This document shows, one piece after another, positions 56,000 to 64,000 of a stretch of DNA of 64,000 bases. The translations under genes were made by a program, and so were the position numbers. The number at the start of each line of letters is the position of its first letter. The first letter of the stretch is position 1. A model generated the notes under the pieces. That model was not told the DNA's origin. It ran no database searches and worked only from the letters and a program-made list of their open reading frames with translations. The stretch spans positions 3,844,001-3,908,000 of the forward strand of contig NZ_JBFMVT010000002.1 of NCBI RefSeq assembly GCF_040786275.1, given 5' to 3'. The stretch is from Buttiauxella gaviniae (lineage in GTDB: Bacteria; Pseudomonadota; Gammaproteobacteria; Enterobacterales; Enterobacteriaceae).

Positions 56000-57442
56000 T
56001 TACTCAACGCACAAAATACGCGTGGTATTGGTTGTGCCAATGGTACTCATCACATCGCCTTGGGTGACGATAACTAAATCGCCTGACACCAGATAGCCTT
56101 TATCACGCAGCAAATTGACGGCATCATTTGCCGCTGCGACGCCGTCGCTTGCGCTGTCAAAGTATACTGGCGTCACGCCACGGTACAAAGAGGTGAGATT
56201 CAGCGTACGTTCATGGCGAGACATGGCGAAAATTGGCAAGCCGGAACTGATACGTGAAGTCATCAGCGCAGTACGGCCAGACTCTGTCATGGTGATGATG
56301 GCGGTAACCCCTTTCAGGTGGTTAGCAGCATACATCGCAGACATCGCAATCGCTTCTTCGACGTTGTCGAACTGTACGTCAAGACGGTGCTTGGACACGT
56401 TGATGCTTGGGATTTTCTCAGCACCCAGGCAGACGCGCGCCATCGCCGCAACGGTTTCAGCTGGATATTGACCCGCCGCCGTTTCGGCAGAAAGCATAAC
56501 CGCATCGGTGCCATCGAGGACGGCGTTTGCCACGTCCATGACTTCCGCACGGGTTGGCATTGGGTTGGTAATCATCGACTCCATCATTTGAGTCGCAGTG
56601 ATGACCGCGCGGTTCAGTTTGCGCGCACGGCGAATCAGGGTTTTCTGAATGCCGACCAGCTCAGGGTCGCCGATTTCAACGCCCAGGTCACCACGGGCAA
56701 CCATCACTACGTCAGAGGCGAGGATAACGTCGTCCATTGCCGCTTCGTCACACACAGCTTCAGCACGTTCAACTTTAGCTACAATTTTCGCGTCACAGCC
56801 TGCATCACGCGCCAGGCGGCGAGCGTAGTTCAGGTCTTCACCACAGCGTGGGAAAGAAACGGCCAGGTAATCAACGCCGATCTTCGCCGCGGTCAGGATA
56901 TCGGCTTTGTCTTTATCGGTCAGGGCTTCGGCAGACAGGCCGCCGCCGAGCTTGTTGATGCCTTTATTGTTTGATAGTGGACCGCCAACGGTCACTTCGG
57001 TAAACACTTTCATGCCCTGAACTTCGAGGACTTTTAGCTGTACCCGGCCGTCATCCAGCAACAGGATGTCGCCGGTGACAACATCAGCAGGCAGACCTTT
57101 GTAGTCGATTCCGACTTTTTCTTTATCGCCTTCGCCTTTGCCAAGGTTGGCATCTAGCAGGAATTTATCACCGATGTTGAGGAAAACTTTACCTTCTTTA
57201 AAGGTAGAGACACGAATTTTTGGTCCTTGCAAATCGCCCAGGATCGCGACGTGGCGACCCAGTTTTGCGGCAATTTCACGAACTTTATCGGCACGGATCT
57301 GGTGATCTTCTGCGGTGCCATGGGAAAAGTTCATACGCACCACGTTAGCGCCAGCAGCGATAATCTTTTCCAGATTATTGTCGCGATCGGTTGCCGGGCC
57401 TAAAGTGGTAACGATTTTGGTTCTACGTAGCCGTCTGGACAT
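56000..57442 (-). CDS. pykA: Pyruvate kinase II
   Basis: PykA converts phosphoenolpyruvate and ADP to pyruvate and ATP. The 480 residues equal the E. coli enzyme and align almost without change. Visible are the N-terminal [12 protein letters not shown], the active-site regions [14 protein letters not shown] and [23 protein letters not shown], and the C-terminal allosteric domain. GGAG precedes the ATG. The gene is transcribed toward the cargo cluster and is separated from it by a 140-base gap. Confidence 0.98.
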   Translation of the reverse strand: MSRRLRRTKIVTTLGPATDRDNNLEKIIAAGANVVRMNFSHGTAEDHQIRADKVREIAAKLGRHVAILGDLQGPKIRVSTFKEGKVFLNIGDKFLLDANLGKGEGDKEKVGIDYKGLPADVVTGDILLLDDGRVQLKVLEVQGMKVFTEVTVGGPLSNNKGINKLGGGLSAEALTDKDKADILTAAKIGVDYLAVSFPRCGEDLNYARRLARDAGCDAKIVAKVERAEAVCDEAAMDDVILASDVVMVARGDLGVEIGDPELVGIQKTLIRRARKLNRAVITATQMMESMITNPMPTRAEVMDVANAVLDGTDAVMLSAETAAGQYPAETVAAMARVCLGAEKIPSINVSKHRLDVQFDNVEEAIAMSAMYAANHLKGVTAIITMTESGRTALMTSRISSGLPIFAMSRHERTLNLTSLYRGVTPVYFDSASDGVAAANDAVNLLRDKGYLVSGDLVIVTQGDVMSTIGTTNTTRILCVE

Positions 57443-57573
57443 GTATTACTCCGTTGACTGAAACAACTTTGGTGTTGCGTTAACAAAAGATTCGGTAAAT
57501 CAGGATGCGCTGAAAAACGCAAAGCAACAACTTAACCGAATGACCTAAAAAGTTACAGCTTTGTTATAAAATC

Positions 57574-58443
57574 TTAAGGTTTATCGATATTGATAAACAG
57601 GTCCTTATCAAAACGCGATTCCTTGAGCGCTTCTTTGACTCGCTTCAAGTTATCTCTGAATTTCGCGCCGCGGCGTAAAGTAAAGCCGGTCGCTAAAACA
57701 TCAATTACCGTTAATTGCGCCAGGCGTGAAACCATCGGCATATAAATGTCGGTATCCTCTGGCACATCAAGCAATAAAGAGAGGGTTGCCTCGCGTGCAA
57801 GCGGTGAGCCTTCAGAGGTTATCGCCAGCACAATGGCATCGTTTTCACGTGCCAGTTGCGCGAGCTCCACTAGATTTTTGGTGCGCCCGGTATGCGAGAT
57901 AAGCACCACGACATCCTCTTCGCTACAGTTCATGCAGCTCATGCGCTGCAAAACTACATCGTCGGAATAGATGACCGGCACATTAAAACGGAAGAATTTG
58001 TTCATCGCGTCATGCGCGACGGCGGCGGAAGAGCCCAAGCCAAAGAAGGCAATTTTTTTTGCCTGGGTCAGTAAATCGACGGCGCGATTAACCGCGGCCA
58101 TATCCAGTGATTGCCGCACCTGATCAAGACTTGCCATGGCGGATTCGAAAATTTTGCCGGTATAAGCCTCAACGCTATCGTCTTCGTCAACATTCCGGTT
58201 TACATAAGGGGTGCCATTCGCCAGACTCTGCGCTAAATGTAATTTAAAATCCGGGAAGCCTTTTGTTTCCAGACGGCGGCAGAAGCGGTTGACCGTAGGT
58301 TCGCTGACATCGGCACTGCGGGCGAGAGTGGCAATGCTTGAGTGAATGGCATCTTGCGGTGCGGTAAGAATCACTTCTGCGACTTTACGTTCTGATTTGC
58401 TAAGGTGTTCCAGTTGAGTCTGGATTTTGTCCAGCATATTCAT
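57574..58443 (-). CDS. hexR: Transcriptional regulator HexR (RpiR family)
   Basis: HexR represses sugar catabolism genes such as zwf and edd and is released by keto-deoxyphosphogluconate. From the ATG at 58443 the product has 289 residues, the same length as E. coli HexR; the longer frame from 58509 adds 22 unconserved residues. An N-terminal helix-turn-helix (ATLARSADVSEPTVNRFCRRLETKG) is followed by a SIS sugar-phosphate domain (KIAFFGLGSSAAVAHDAMNKFF, VLISHTGRTKNLVELA). It is divergent from zwf, whose promoter contains a perfect HexR box. Confidence 0.97.
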   Translation of the reverse strand: MNMLDKIQTQLEHLSKSERKVAEVILTAPQDAIHSSIATLARSADVSEPTVNRFCRRLETKGFPDFKLHLAQSLANGTPYVNRNVDEDDSVEAYTGKIFESAMASLDQVRQSLDMAAVNRAVDLLTQAKKIAFFGLGSSAAVAHDAMNKFFRFNVPVIYSDDVVLQRMSCMNCSEEDVVVLISHTGRTKNLVELAQLARENDAIVLAITSEGSPLAREATLSLLLDVPEDTDIYMPMVSRLAQLTVIDVLATGFTLRRGAKFRDNLKRVKEALKESRFDKDLFINIDKP

Positions 58444-58740
58444 AAGGGTTCGGCACTCATGGATTTTGTCGATTTCAACAAATGGAGAAATCATGGCACG
58501 ATTTAGCAAGAATATACGCCTCGCCCACGGTGAAAGGGCAAGTTAATCCATGTAATATTGTTGTTTTTTTTCATTACATGATCGCCGTCTAACTTTAGAG
58601 ATGATAAACGTCGATACCCAAACATCAGAAATGCTGGGGGTTATCTCTGAATCTGGCATTCACGGGCAAATATTGCGCACTAACGCGATCAATTTATCGG
58701 CAATGGTTTACCTGGAATTATCAAAAGCAGTACATTGTTC
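58444..58740. promoter_or_regulatory. Divergent hexR-zwf control region
   Basis: The region carries promoters for hexR and zwf but no gene. A notable inverted repeat, CATGTAAT (58549-58556) and ATTACATG (58573-58580) with 16 bases between, contains two HexR half-sites (TGTAAT and ATTACA) in wide spacing. It could serve in autoregulation. A frame at 58601-58828 runs into zwf and is not a gene. Confidence 0.5.
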
Positions 58741-58755
58741 TGTAATAAAATTACA
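58741..58755. promoter_or_regulatory. HexR operator before zwf
   Basis: TGTAATAAAATTACA has both arms of the HexR consensus (TGTAATTAAATTACA), differing only at one central base. It lies 41 bases before the zwf start codon, in the usual place for repression. Confidence 0.9.
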
Positions 58756-58796
58756 AGAGCGACCTGGTACAAGATACCCGAAACGAGGAGAACAAC

Positions 58797-60272
58797 ATGG
58801 CGGTAACACAGACAGCTCAGGCATGTGACCTGGTGATTTTCGGTGCAAAAGGCGACCTTGCGCGTCGGAAACTGCTGCCATCCCTGTATCAGTTGGAAAA
58901 GGCGGGGCAGATCCACCCGGAAACACGCATCCTGGGCGTGGGCCGCGCAGATTGGGATAAAGAGGCTTATACCAAAGTCGTGCGTGAGGCGATCGAAACC
59001 TTTATGAAGGAAAAGATCGACGAAAGCCTGTGGGATAAGTTGAGCAGCCGTCTCGATTTTTGCAACCTGGATGTTAACGATACCGCAGCGTTTACCAAAC
59101 TCGGTAAGATGCTCGATCAGCAAAAACGCGTCACGATTAACTACTTTGCCATGCCACCGAGTACTTTTGGCGCGATCTGCAAAGGCTTGGGTAAGGCGAA
59201 GCTGAACGCGAAACCAGCCCGTGTTGTAATGGAAAAACCGCTCGGCACTTCCCTTGTGACCTCCCAGGAAATCAACGACCAGGTTGGCGAGTATTTTGAA
59301 GAGTGCCAGGTTTACCGTATCGACCACTACTTAGGTAAAGAAACGGTCCTAAACCTACTGGCGCTACGTTTTGCGAACTCCCTGTTTGCTAATAACTGGG
59401 ATAACAAAACAATCGACCATGTGGAAATCACCGTTGCGGAAGAAGTCGGCATTGAAGGGCGCTGGGGTTACTTTGACCAGGCCGGTCAGATGCGCGATAT
59501 GATTCAAAACCACCTGCTGCAAATCCTCTGCATGATTGCCATGTCTCCACCGTCTGACCTAACCGCCGACCATATCCGCGATGAGAAAGTCAAAGTGCTG
59601 CAATCTCTGCGCCGCATTGACCGCAGTAATGTGCGTGAGAAAACCGTTCGTGGGCAGTACACATCGGGTTTTGCTCAGGGCAAAAAAGTCCCTGGCTACC
59701 TGGAAGAAGAGGGCGCGAACAAGTCCAGCAGCACTGAAACCTTCGTGGCTATCCGCGTGGATATTGATAACTGGCGTTGGGCTGGAGTGCCGTTCTACCT
59801 GCGTACCGGTAAACGCCTGCCAACGAAATGTTCAGAAGTTGTGGTGTACTTCAAGAGCCCGGCCTTGAACCTGTTCAAAGATTCCTGGCAGGATTTGCCG
59901 CAGAATAAACTCACTATTCGCCTGCAACCGGACGAAGGCGTGGATATTCAGGTGCTTAACAAAGTTCCAGGGCTTGATCACAAGCACAACCTGCAAACCA
60001 CTAAATTGGATCTGAGCTACTCCGAAACCTTCAATGAATCCCATCTGGCCGATGCCTACGAGCGCCTGTTGCTGGAAACCATGCGTGGTATCCAGGCGCT
60101 GTTCGTGCGTCGCGATGAAGTTGAAGAAGCCTGGAAATGGGTAGATTCAATCACTGAAGCGTGGGCTGCCGACAACGACGCGCCAAAACCATACCAGGCC
60201 GGTACCTGGGGGCCAGTCGCCTCCGTTGCGATGATCACCCGAGATGGGCGTTCATGGAACGAGTTCGAGTAA
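58797..60272 (+). CDS. zwf: Glucose-6-phosphate 1-dehydrogenase
   Basis: Zwf oxidises glucose 6-phosphate to 6-phosphogluconolactone with NADP and feeds the pentose phosphate and Entner-Doudoroff routes. The 491 residues equal E. coli Zwf. The NADP-binding region is [19 protein letters not shown], and the active-site motif is [16 protein letters not shown] with the catalytic His. GAGGAGAAC precedes the ATG. It is controlled by HexR (box at 58741) and probably also by oxidative-stress regulators as in E. coli. Confidence 0.98.
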   Translation: MAVTQTAQACDLVIFGAKGDLARRKLLPSLYQLEKAGQIHPETRILGVGRADWDKEAYTKVVREAIETFMKEKIDESLWDKLSSRLDFCNLDVNDTAAFTKLGKMLDQQKRVTINYFAMPPSTFGAICKGLGKAKLNAKPARVVMEKPLGTSLVTSQEINDQVGEYFEECQVYRIDHYLGKETVLNLLALRFANSLFANNWDNKTIDHVEITVAEEVGIEGRWGYFDQAGQMRDMIQNHLLQILCMIAMSPPSDLTADHIRDEKVKVLQSLRRIDRSNVREKTVRGQYTSGFAQGKKVPGYLEEEGANKSSSTETFVAIRVDIDNWRWAGVPFYLRTGKRLPTKCSEVVVYFKSPALNLFKDSWQDLPQNKLTIRLQPDEGVDIQVLNKVPGLDHKHNLQTTKLDLSYSETFNESHLADAYERLLLETMRGIQALFVRRDEVEEAWKWVDSITEAWAADNDAPKPYQAGTWGPVASVAMITRDGRSWNEFE

Positions 60273-60326
60273 TTTAGCGGATGAAACAGGTGTAAGTATG
60301 CAAACACCCCGTAACAGGTGATTCAT

Positions 60327-60342
60327 ATTTTACCGGTAACAT
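60327..60342. promoter_or_regulatory. GntR-type operator upstream of edd
   Basis: ATTTTACCGGTAACAT differs at one base from the perfect palindrome ATGTTACCGGTAACAT, the gluconate repressor site. It overlaps a possible -35 (TTTACC, 60329-60334), with a weak -10 (TAAAGT) 18 bases on. This fits induction of edd-eda by gluconate. Confidence 0.75.
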
Positions 60343-60377
60343 GACATAACGCTAAAGTGGTGTGAATTTTTTAAATT

Positions 60378-60414
60378 AAAAGCCCTGACTGGATTCACCA
60401 GCAGGGCTTTTTTA
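60378..60414 (+). terminator. Terminator or leader attenuator between zwf and edd
   Basis: AAAAGCCCTG pairs with CAGGGCTTTT, with an inner CTGG/CCAG stem, followed by T residues. It lies after the GntR operator and 124 bases before edd, so it either ends zwf transcription or acts within the edd leader. Confidence 0.85.
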
Positions 60415-60537
60415 TTTACACTAGCTGAAGCGATTTTGCCCCTGATGGCACGGATTGCCGCCTCATGAGAAGAAAACCGAGCCGGCAGCAGTGACCACCT
60501 GCCCAAAGCGACGGCAGCCACTTTATGAGGACCTGTT

Positions 60538-62349
60538 ATGAACTCTGTTTTGTTACGCGTAACAAATCGTATCGTTGAACGATCTCGCCAGAGCCGCGAA
60601 ACCTACCTGGCGCGTATTGAAAAAGCGAAGACCAATACCGTACATCGCTCTGAACTGGCCTGTGGGAATTTGGCCCACGGTTTTGCCGCCTGTCAGCCGG
60701 AAGATAAAGCCGCGCTAAAAAGTATGCTGCGTAACAACATTGCGATCATTACGTCCTACAACGATATGCTTTCGGCACATCAGCCGTATGAATTTTACCC
60801 GGATCAAATCCGTAAAGCGCTGCACTCGGTTGGCGCGGTAGGGCAAGTGGCGGGCGGTGTACCTGCGATGTGCGATGGTGTCACGCAGGGCCAGGATGGC
60901 ATGGAGCTGTCCCTGTTAAGCCGCGAGATAATCGCGATGTCTACTGCGATTGGCCTGTCTCACAATATGTTTGATGGCGCGCTGTATCTCGGTGTGTGCG
61001 ACAAAATAGTCCCGGGCCTAACTATGGCTGCGCTGTCATTTGGTCATTTACCTGCGGTATTCGTCCCATCAGGCCCAATGGCCAGCGGTCTGCCAAACAA
61101 AGAAAAAGTTCGCATCCGCCAACTCTATGCGGAAGGAAAAGTGGATCGTCTGGCGCTGCTGGAATCGGAGGCCGCCTCTTACCATGCACCCGGCACCTGT
61201 ACCTTCTACGGTACCGCCAACACCAATCAGATGGTGGTCGAATTCATGGGCATGCAGCTTCCCGGCTCTTCATTCGTGCATCCCGATGCGCCATTACGCC
61301 ACGAGCTAACGGCCGCGGCGGCGCGTCAGGTAACGCGTCTTACCGGCAATGGCAATGAATGGATGCCGCTGGGTAAGATGATTGACGAAAAAGTTGTGGT
61401 TAACGGCATCGTGGCGCTATTGGCGACTGGCGGCTCAACTAACCACACCATGCACCTGGTGGCGATGGCTCGCGCCGCGGGCATTATCATCAACTGGGAT
61501 GATTTCTCTGATCTTTCGGATGTGGTGCCTTTGCTTGCGCGCCTGTATCCAAATGGCCCGGCCGACATCAACCATTTCCAGGCGGCTGGCGGCGTGCCGG
61601 TGCTAATGCGTGAGCTGCTGAAAGGCGGTTTGCTGCATGAAGATGTGAACACCGTAGCGGGCTTTGGTTTGCATCATTACACCATGGAACCGTGGCTGGA
61701 TAACGGCCAACTGGCCTGGCGTGAGGGGGCAATGGCCGCGCTGGATACCGACGTCATCGCGACCTTCGAAAAACCTTTCTCCAGACATGGCGGGACTAAA
61801 GTGCTCAGCGGTAACCTGGGGCGTGCAGTTATGAAAACCTCTGCGGTACCGGTAGAAAACCAGATTATTGAAGCGCCGGCTGTCATTTTCGAAAGCCAGC
61901 ATGACGTTTTACCCGCCTTCGAAGCGGGGCTATTGGACCGGGATTGTGTGGTTGTTGTGCGTCATCAAGGGCCAAAAGCGAATGGGATGCCAGAATTACA
62001 TAAACTTATGCCGCCACTTGGGGTATTATTGGACCGCTGTTTCAAAATTGCGTTAGTCACTGATGGACGGCTGTCAGGCGCTTCAGGTAAGGTGCCTTCT
62101 GCCATCCATGTTACCCCAGAAGCTTATGATGGTGGGCTGCTGGCGAAAGTCCGGGACGGCGATATGATTCGCGTCAACGGTCAAACGGGTGAACTGACAT
62201 TGCTGGTCGATGATGCCGAGTTGGAAAAACGCACTGCATACCACCCGGACCTCAGCGCTGAACGCGTTGGAACCGGTCGTGAACTATTTAGCGCGTTACG
62301 CGAACAGTTATCTGGCGCGGAACAGGGCGCGACCTGCATTAAATTTTAA
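60538..62349 (+). CDS. edd: 6-phosphogluconate dehydratase
   Basis: Edd dehydrates 6-phosphogluconate to 2-keto-3-deoxy-6-phosphogluconate, the first dedicated Entner-Doudoroff step. The 603-residue iron-sulphur enzyme belongs to the IlvD/Edd family. Cluster-binding Cys regions are [29 protein letters not shown] and GVCDKIVPG, and the C-terminal [19 protein letters not shown] is the family signature. GAGGAC precedes the ATG. eda follows closely. Confidence 0.98.
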   Translation: MNSVLLRVTNRIVERSRQSRETYLARIEKAKTNTVHRSELACGNLAHGFAACQPEDKAALKSMLRNNIAIITSYNDMLSAHQPYEFYPDQIRKALHSVGAVGQVAGGVPAMCDGVTQGQDGMELSLLSREIIAMSTAIGLSHNMFDGALYLGVCDKIVPGLTMAALSFGHLPAVFVPSGPMASGLPNKEKVRIRQLYAEGKVDRLALLESEAASYHAPGTCTFYGTANTNQMVVEFMGMQLPGSSFVHPDAPLRHELTAAAARQVTRLTGNGNEWMPLGKMIDEKVVVNGIVALLATGGSTNHTMHLVAMARAAGIIINWDDFSDLSDVVPLLARLYPNGPADINHFQAAGGVPVLMRELLKGGLLHEDVNTVAGFGLHHYTMEPWLDNGQLAWREGAMAALDTDVIATFEKPFSRHGGTKVLSGNLGRAVMKTSAVPVENQIIEAPAVIFESQHDVLPAFEAGLLDRDCVVVVRHQGPKANGMPELHKLMPPLGVLLDRCFKIALVTDGRLSGASGKVPSAIHVTPEAYDGGLLAKVRDGDMIRVNGQTGELTLLVDDAELEKRTAYHPDLSAERVGTGRELFSALREQLSGAEQGATCIKF

Positions 62350-62413
62350 GGACCGGATGTAGCATTTGCTGCACTGGAAACGAATTATAAAGTTGGTTGA
62401 AGAGGCTCTTGAG

Positions 62414-63055
62414 ATGAAAAACTGGAAAACTACTGCGGAACAGATCCTGAAAACAGGACCGGTCGTTCCGGTTATCGTAGTAAACAAACTGGAACACGCT
62501 GTGCCAATGGCTAAAGCATTGGTCGCAGGCGGCGTACGCGTTCTGGAAGTCACCCTGCGTACTCCATGCGCAATGGATGCTATTCGTGCCATCGCTAAAG
62601 AAGTCCCGGAGGCGATTATCGGTGCGGGTACCGTTCTGAATCCTCAGCAGTTGGCAGAAGTGACCGAAGCGGGTGCGCAGTTCGCCATCAGCCCAGGCCT
62701 GACTGAGCCATTGCTGAAAGCGGCAACCGAAGGCACCATTCCATTGATCCCAGGTATCAGCACCGTTTCTGAACTGATGCTGGGTCTGGACTACGGCTTG
62801 AAAGAATTCAAATTCTTCCCGGCTGAAGCCAATGGCGGCACGAAAGCACTGCAAGCTATCGCGGGTCCATTCTCTCAGGTTCGTTTCTGCCCAACCGGCG
62901 GTATCTCACCGGCTAACTACCGTGACTACTTAGCGCTGAAAAGCGTTCTGTGCATCGGCGGTTCATGGTTGGTTCCGGCTGACGCGCTGGAAGCGGGTGA
63001 TTACGATCATATCACCCAGCTTGCTCGTGAAGCTGTTGAAGGTGCAAAACTGTAA
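62414..63055 (+). CDS. eda: KDPG/KHG aldolase
   Basis: Eda splits 2-keto-3-deoxy-6-phosphogluconate into pyruvate and glyceraldehyde 3-phosphate. The ATG at 62414 ([12 protein letters not shown]) with GAGG upstream gives 213 residues as in E. coli; the frame is open from 62366 but the extra 16 residues are not part of the family. The Schiff-base Lys is Lys133 in [12 protein letters not shown], and Glu45 in VLEVTLRT assists. Confidence 0.98.
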   Translation: MKNWKTTAEQILKTGPVVPVIVVNKLEHAVPMAKALVAGGVRVLEVTLRTPCAMDAIRAIAKEVPEAIIGAGTVLNPQQLAEVTEAGAQFAISPGLTEPLLKAATEGTIPLIPGISTVSELMLGLDYGLKEFKFFPAEANGGTKALQAIAGPFSQVRFCPTGGISPANYRDYLALKSVLCIGGSWLVPADALEAGDYDHITQLAREAVEGAKL

Positions 63056-63063
63056 TTTGAAAC

Positions 63064-63090
63064 CGCTCCCTGCAAAGGGAGCGTTTTTTT
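63064..63090. terminator. Terminator of edd-eda
   Basis: CGCTCCCT pairs with AGGGAGCG around GCAA and is followed by seven T residues. Its T-run touches the convergent purT stop codon. Confidence 0.93.
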
Positions 63091-64000
63091 AACCTCTAAC
63101 GCTCACCGCTTTTGTCGCCGCAATGGCGCGTCCAATCGCCTCTTCAACGCTCGTTCCTGTCGCCAACGCCACGCCCATTCGACGTTTACCGCTGATTTCC
63201 GGTTTGCCAAAAAGACGCACCTGCAAGCCCGCGCCAAGTGCCGCCCCCACATTGCCATACTGGACGTTATCGCTGGTCAACTCCGGGAGAATCACAGCCG
63301 ATGCGGCAGGGCCGTACTGGCGAATCGCGCCAATCGGCAGGCCGAGAAAAGCACGTACATGCAGTGCGAACTCTGATAAATCCTGAGAGATCAGCGTCAC
63401 CATGCCGGTGTCATGCGGGCGAGGGGAGACTTCACTGAAAATAACGTCGTCGCCACAAACAAAAAGTTCAACGCCAAAGAGCCCAAATCCGCCCAGGGCT
63501 TTCACCACTTTCTCGGCAATCTCCTGCGCACGAGCGAGAGCTATGTCACTCATCTTTTGCGGCTGCCAGGATTCACGATAATCGCCGTCTTCCTGGCGAT
63601 GACCGATTGGATCACAGAAATGCACACCGTCGACCGCGCTGAGGGTCAGCAGCGTGATTTCAAAATCAAAATTGACCACGCCTTCCACAATCACCCGGCC
63701 TTTACCCGCACGACCACCCACCTGCGCATATTCCCAGGCCTGAGCAAGCTGTTCAGCATGGCGAATAAAGCTTTGCCCTTTACCGGAAGAACTCATCACC
63801 GGTTTCACAATACAAGGCAGGCCGATCTCTTCGACGGCGCTAAGAAACGCGGCTTCGCTATCGGCAAAGCGGTAGCTGGAGGTTGGAAGCCCCAGTTCTT
63901 CGGCGGCAAGGCGACGAATACCTTCGCGGTTCATGGTGAGCTGCGTGGCTCTGGCGCAAGGCACAACGCGCTGGCCCTGCTGTTCAAGCTCAACCAGCAT
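63089..64000 (-). CDS. purT: Formate-dependent GAR transformylase PurT (5' end outside window)
   Basis: PurT makes formylglycinamide ribonucleotide from GAR, formate and ATP in purine synthesis. The window contains about the last 304 residues of some 392; the first 88 lie beyond the right end. The ATP-grasp fold is clear: [69 protein letters not shown]. The window edge is at a Met codon that equals an internal Met of E. coli PurT, so this is not the true start. Confidence 0.96.
   Translation of the reverse strand: MLVELEQQGQRVVPCARATQLTMNREGIRRLAAEELGLPTSSYRFADSEAAFLSAVEEIGLPCIVKPVMSSSGKGQSFIRHAEQLAQAWEYAQVGGRAGKGRVIVEGVVNFDFEITLLTLSAVDGVHFCDPIGHRQEDGDYRESWQPQKMSDIALARAQEIAEKVVKALGGFGLFGVELFVCGDDVIFSEVSPRPHDTGMVTLISQDLSEFALHVRAFLGLPIGAIRQYGPAASAVILPELTSDNVQYGNVGAALGAGLQVRLFGKPEISGKRRMGVALATGTSVEEAIGRAIAATKAVSVRG

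Noticed and set aside
58601-58828. 75-codon frame upstream of zwf
   Set aside because: It overlaps the zwf start and covers the HexR box and promoter; no conservation is expected.

Overview
The window is chromosomal DNA from a motile member of the Enterobacteriaceae, most likely a genus near Enterobacter, Lelliottia, Kluyvera or Buttiauxella. The genus cannot be settled from this sequence alone. The backbone follows the gene order of the E. coli region cheYZ-flhBAE-argS-yecM-cutC-cmoBA-yecN-yecE-yecD-aspS-nudB-yebC-ruvCAB-znuBC/znuA-mepM-lpxM-pykA-hexR-zwf-edd-eda-purT. Proteins such as CheZ, FlhA, PykA, RuvC and Eda can be aligned by eye with the E. coli proteins over nearly their whole length. 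No rRNA, tRNA, CRISPR array, insertion sequence or transposase was seen.

The backbone is interrupted at four places by accessory modules, and all four contain envelope or surface functions. (1) Between cheZ and flhB (about 0.95-16.6 kb) lies an AT-rich adhesion island: a LysR-family regulator, a small winged-helix regulator, a 2364-residue autotransporter with an extended signal peptide, a LuxR-type regulator, and a chaperone-usher fimbrial operon on the minus strand. (2) Between flhE and argS (20.5-24.2 kb) are a rhamnogalacturonide transporter and hydrolase pair (rhiT-rhiN) and a divergent paralogue of LpxA. (3) Between cutC and cmoB (29.1-35.6 kb) are a complete dlt-type operon in the order D-X-B-A-C, an S24 self-cleaving repressor surrounded by repeated operator half-sites, and a secreted DUF1996 protein. 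(4) Between lpxM and pykA (50.0-55.9 kb) is an orphan type VI secretion cargo cluster: vgrG, a DUF4123 chaperone, an unknown cargo protein, an exported protein that may be its immunity partner, and a PAAR tip protein.

How the genes work together: the left end is chemotaxis signalling (CheY/CheZ) and the flagellar export gate (FlhB/FlhA/FlhE), now separated by genes for sessile adhesion. The middle is tRNA charging and wobble-base modification (argS, aspS, cmoA, cmoB) and Holliday-junction resolution (ruvC, ruvAB). It is followed by zinc uptake from divergent promoters around a Zur box, a murein endopeptidase and lipid A acylation. The right end is glycolysis and the Entner-Doudoroff route (pykA, hexR, zwf, edd, eda), with a perfect HexR box before zwf and a GntR-type operator before edd.

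The most unusual part is the dlt operon. It carries an unlisted 39-codon gene whose product ends in F-E-Y-Q-Q-F, matching the C-terminal acyl-relay motif of Gram-positive DltX. At the same time DltB has Asn where MBOAT enzymes have their invariant His, and DltA has Ile where Gram-positive DltA has the Cys linked to D-alanine selection. This looks like an aminoacyl-transfer system for the Gram-negative envelope whose amino acid and acceptor remain open.
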